Source of the DNA: Bacteroidota bacterium
GTDB lineage: Bacteria; Bacteroidota; Bacteroidia; CAIKAF01
Direction of reading: 5' to 3'
Length of the DNA stretch: 64,000 nucleotides
NCBI GenBank assembly: GCA_023432985.1
Contig: JAEZEQ010000034.1
Coordinates: 11,220-75,219 of the forward strand
The stretch's first letter is position 1. Every line of letters starts with the position of its first letter. The position numbers and the translations under genes were made by a program. This document shows, one piece after another, positions 63,450 through 64,000 of the stretch. Below the pieces are notes generated by a model. That model saw only the letters and a list, made by a program, of their open reading frames with translations, was not told the DNA's origin and ran no database searches.

Positions 63450-64000
63450 ATGAATTTTACATATCCAGCTTTTTTATCTGCTCTGGCACTTATAGCCATT
63501 CCTATTATCATTCACCTGATAAATTTACGCAGATATAAAAAGGTGTATTTCTCGAATGTAAGTTTATTGCAACAAATTCAAACCCAAAGTAAAAAGAAAA
63601 GACAAATTCGCGAATATCTGATTCTGGCCTCCAGAATCCTCTTTATTGCAGCATTGGTTTTCGCATTTGCCCAACCCTTTATTCCTGGCTCCGAACAGGA
63701 TTTGAAGTCGAAAGGACCGCAATACGTGTCTATGTATATAGACAATTCCTACAGCATGGAAAAGCCGGCCACCAACGGGAATTTATTTTCTGAATCCCTG
63801 AAATTGGCCGAAACCATCATTAAAGCCCATAAAGCAGAAGATCGTTTTCAAATTCTTACGAACGATTTTTCGGGACAACAAATGCATTTTATGAACAGGC
63901 AGGAAGCCCTGGCCTATTTGCCCGAAATTCAAATCTCACCCGCATTTCGGAATTTTCGGCAAATCCACACCAAACAAAGCGATTTGTTGCATACCTATGC
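63450..64000 (+). CDS. BatA-type membrane protein with VWA-like domain, 5' part
   Basis: 183 codons are in the window and the frame is open at its end. Start MNFTYPAFLSALALIAIPIII is the BatA N-terminal domain (Bacteroidota membrane insertase-like helix pair), with a second helix near 58-76 (LILASRILFIAALVFAFAQ) and SMYIDNSYSM near 96-105 (residues DxSxS replaced by DNSYS, still a plausible metal site). A DUF4159/BatA-like protein is likely. It lies 37 bp after trxB. Confidence 0.8.
   Translation, partial: MNFTYPAFLSALALIAIPIIIHLINLRRYKKVYFSNVSLLQQIQTQSKKKRQIREYLILASRILFIAALVFAFAQPFIPGSEQDLKSKGPQYVSMYIDNSYSMEKPATNGNLFSESLKLAETIIKAHKAEDRFQILTNDFSGQQMHFMNRQEALAYLPEIQISPAFRNFRQIHTKQSDLLHTY

Noticed and set aside
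1..64000. Prophage, insertion sequence or defence island
   Set aside because: No transposase, integrase, capsid, restriction or toxin-antitoxin gene was found; the gene content is chromosomal core and envelope functions.

Overview
The window comes from a member of the Bacteroidota. The evidence is a MoxR/Bat operon, a type IX secretion (T9SS) component of the PorT type, a giant SprB-repeat adhesin with a gliding-motility-type (type B) C-terminal sorting domain, DUF4292/DUF4831/DUF2027 proteins, menaquinone-type ubiE, AT-rich spacers with few Shine-Dalgarno sites, and many copies of the Bacteroidota -7 promoter element TAnnTTTG upstream of genes. I cannot name the genus. No transposase, phage gene or CRISPR array is visible.

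Layout. 1-264: 3' end of a methylmalonyl/isobutyryl-CoA mutase. 354-1133: AraC-like protein. 1243-8895: a tightly overlapping moxR-DUF58-DUF4381-like-batA-batB/C(fused)-batD-nitroreductase operon. 9056-10975 (-): phoH-purC. 11074-13983 (+): five overlapping genes (SAM hydroxide adenosyltransferase, ABM monooxygenase, GGGP synthase, PnuC, NadR-like kinase). 13980-18320 (-): heptose kinase-trkH-ubiE-porT. 18477-19264 (+): RidA-rhodanese. 19261-21449 (-): phosphohexomutase-Smr. 21521-22942 (+): TatD-TcdA. 23001-31610: secreted and membrane unknowns, a DoxX/thioredoxin-like fusion, a GT39-like glycosyltransferase, ornithine aminotransferase, an S4 protein and an aminopeptidase. 31584-34493 (-): Nudix, two rhomboids and a lipoprotein MsrA. 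34623-35987: mnmE. 36032-37300 (-): CoA-transferase. 37418-42964 (-): the SprB-repeat giant. 43113-46354: fatty acid hydroxylase, groEL/groES and a small membrane protein. 46440-50356: ClC channel, YedK/HMCES, aldehyde dehydrogenase. 50357-51136: a gene-poor 780-bp region with tRNA-Ser, duplicated tRNA 3' end and terminator, nested perfect inverted repeats and a dispersed repeat. 51137-52090 (-): 2OG-Fe(II) oxygenase. 52206-54574 (+): CDP-sugar genes rfbF-rfbG-rfbC. 54498-55616 (-): FAD oxidoreductase. 55723-60876 (+): TPR, DUF4292, Na+/solute symporter, DUF4831. 60930-63412 (+): two FKBP isomerases and trxB. 63450-64000: start of another BatA-type membrane protein.

The most unusual part is 50446-50941. 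The last 19 bp around the 3' end of tRNA-Ser, followed by a near-identical terminator, occur twice 198 bp apart. Between them lie two perfect inverted repeats (16 and 15 bp) that compete with the first terminator for base pairing. Directly after this sits a 120-bp palindromic repeat whose other copy, 94% identical and without gaps, is at 8894-9013. This could be the remnant of a small tRNA-targeting element or a structured RNA; neither reading can be proven from one window.
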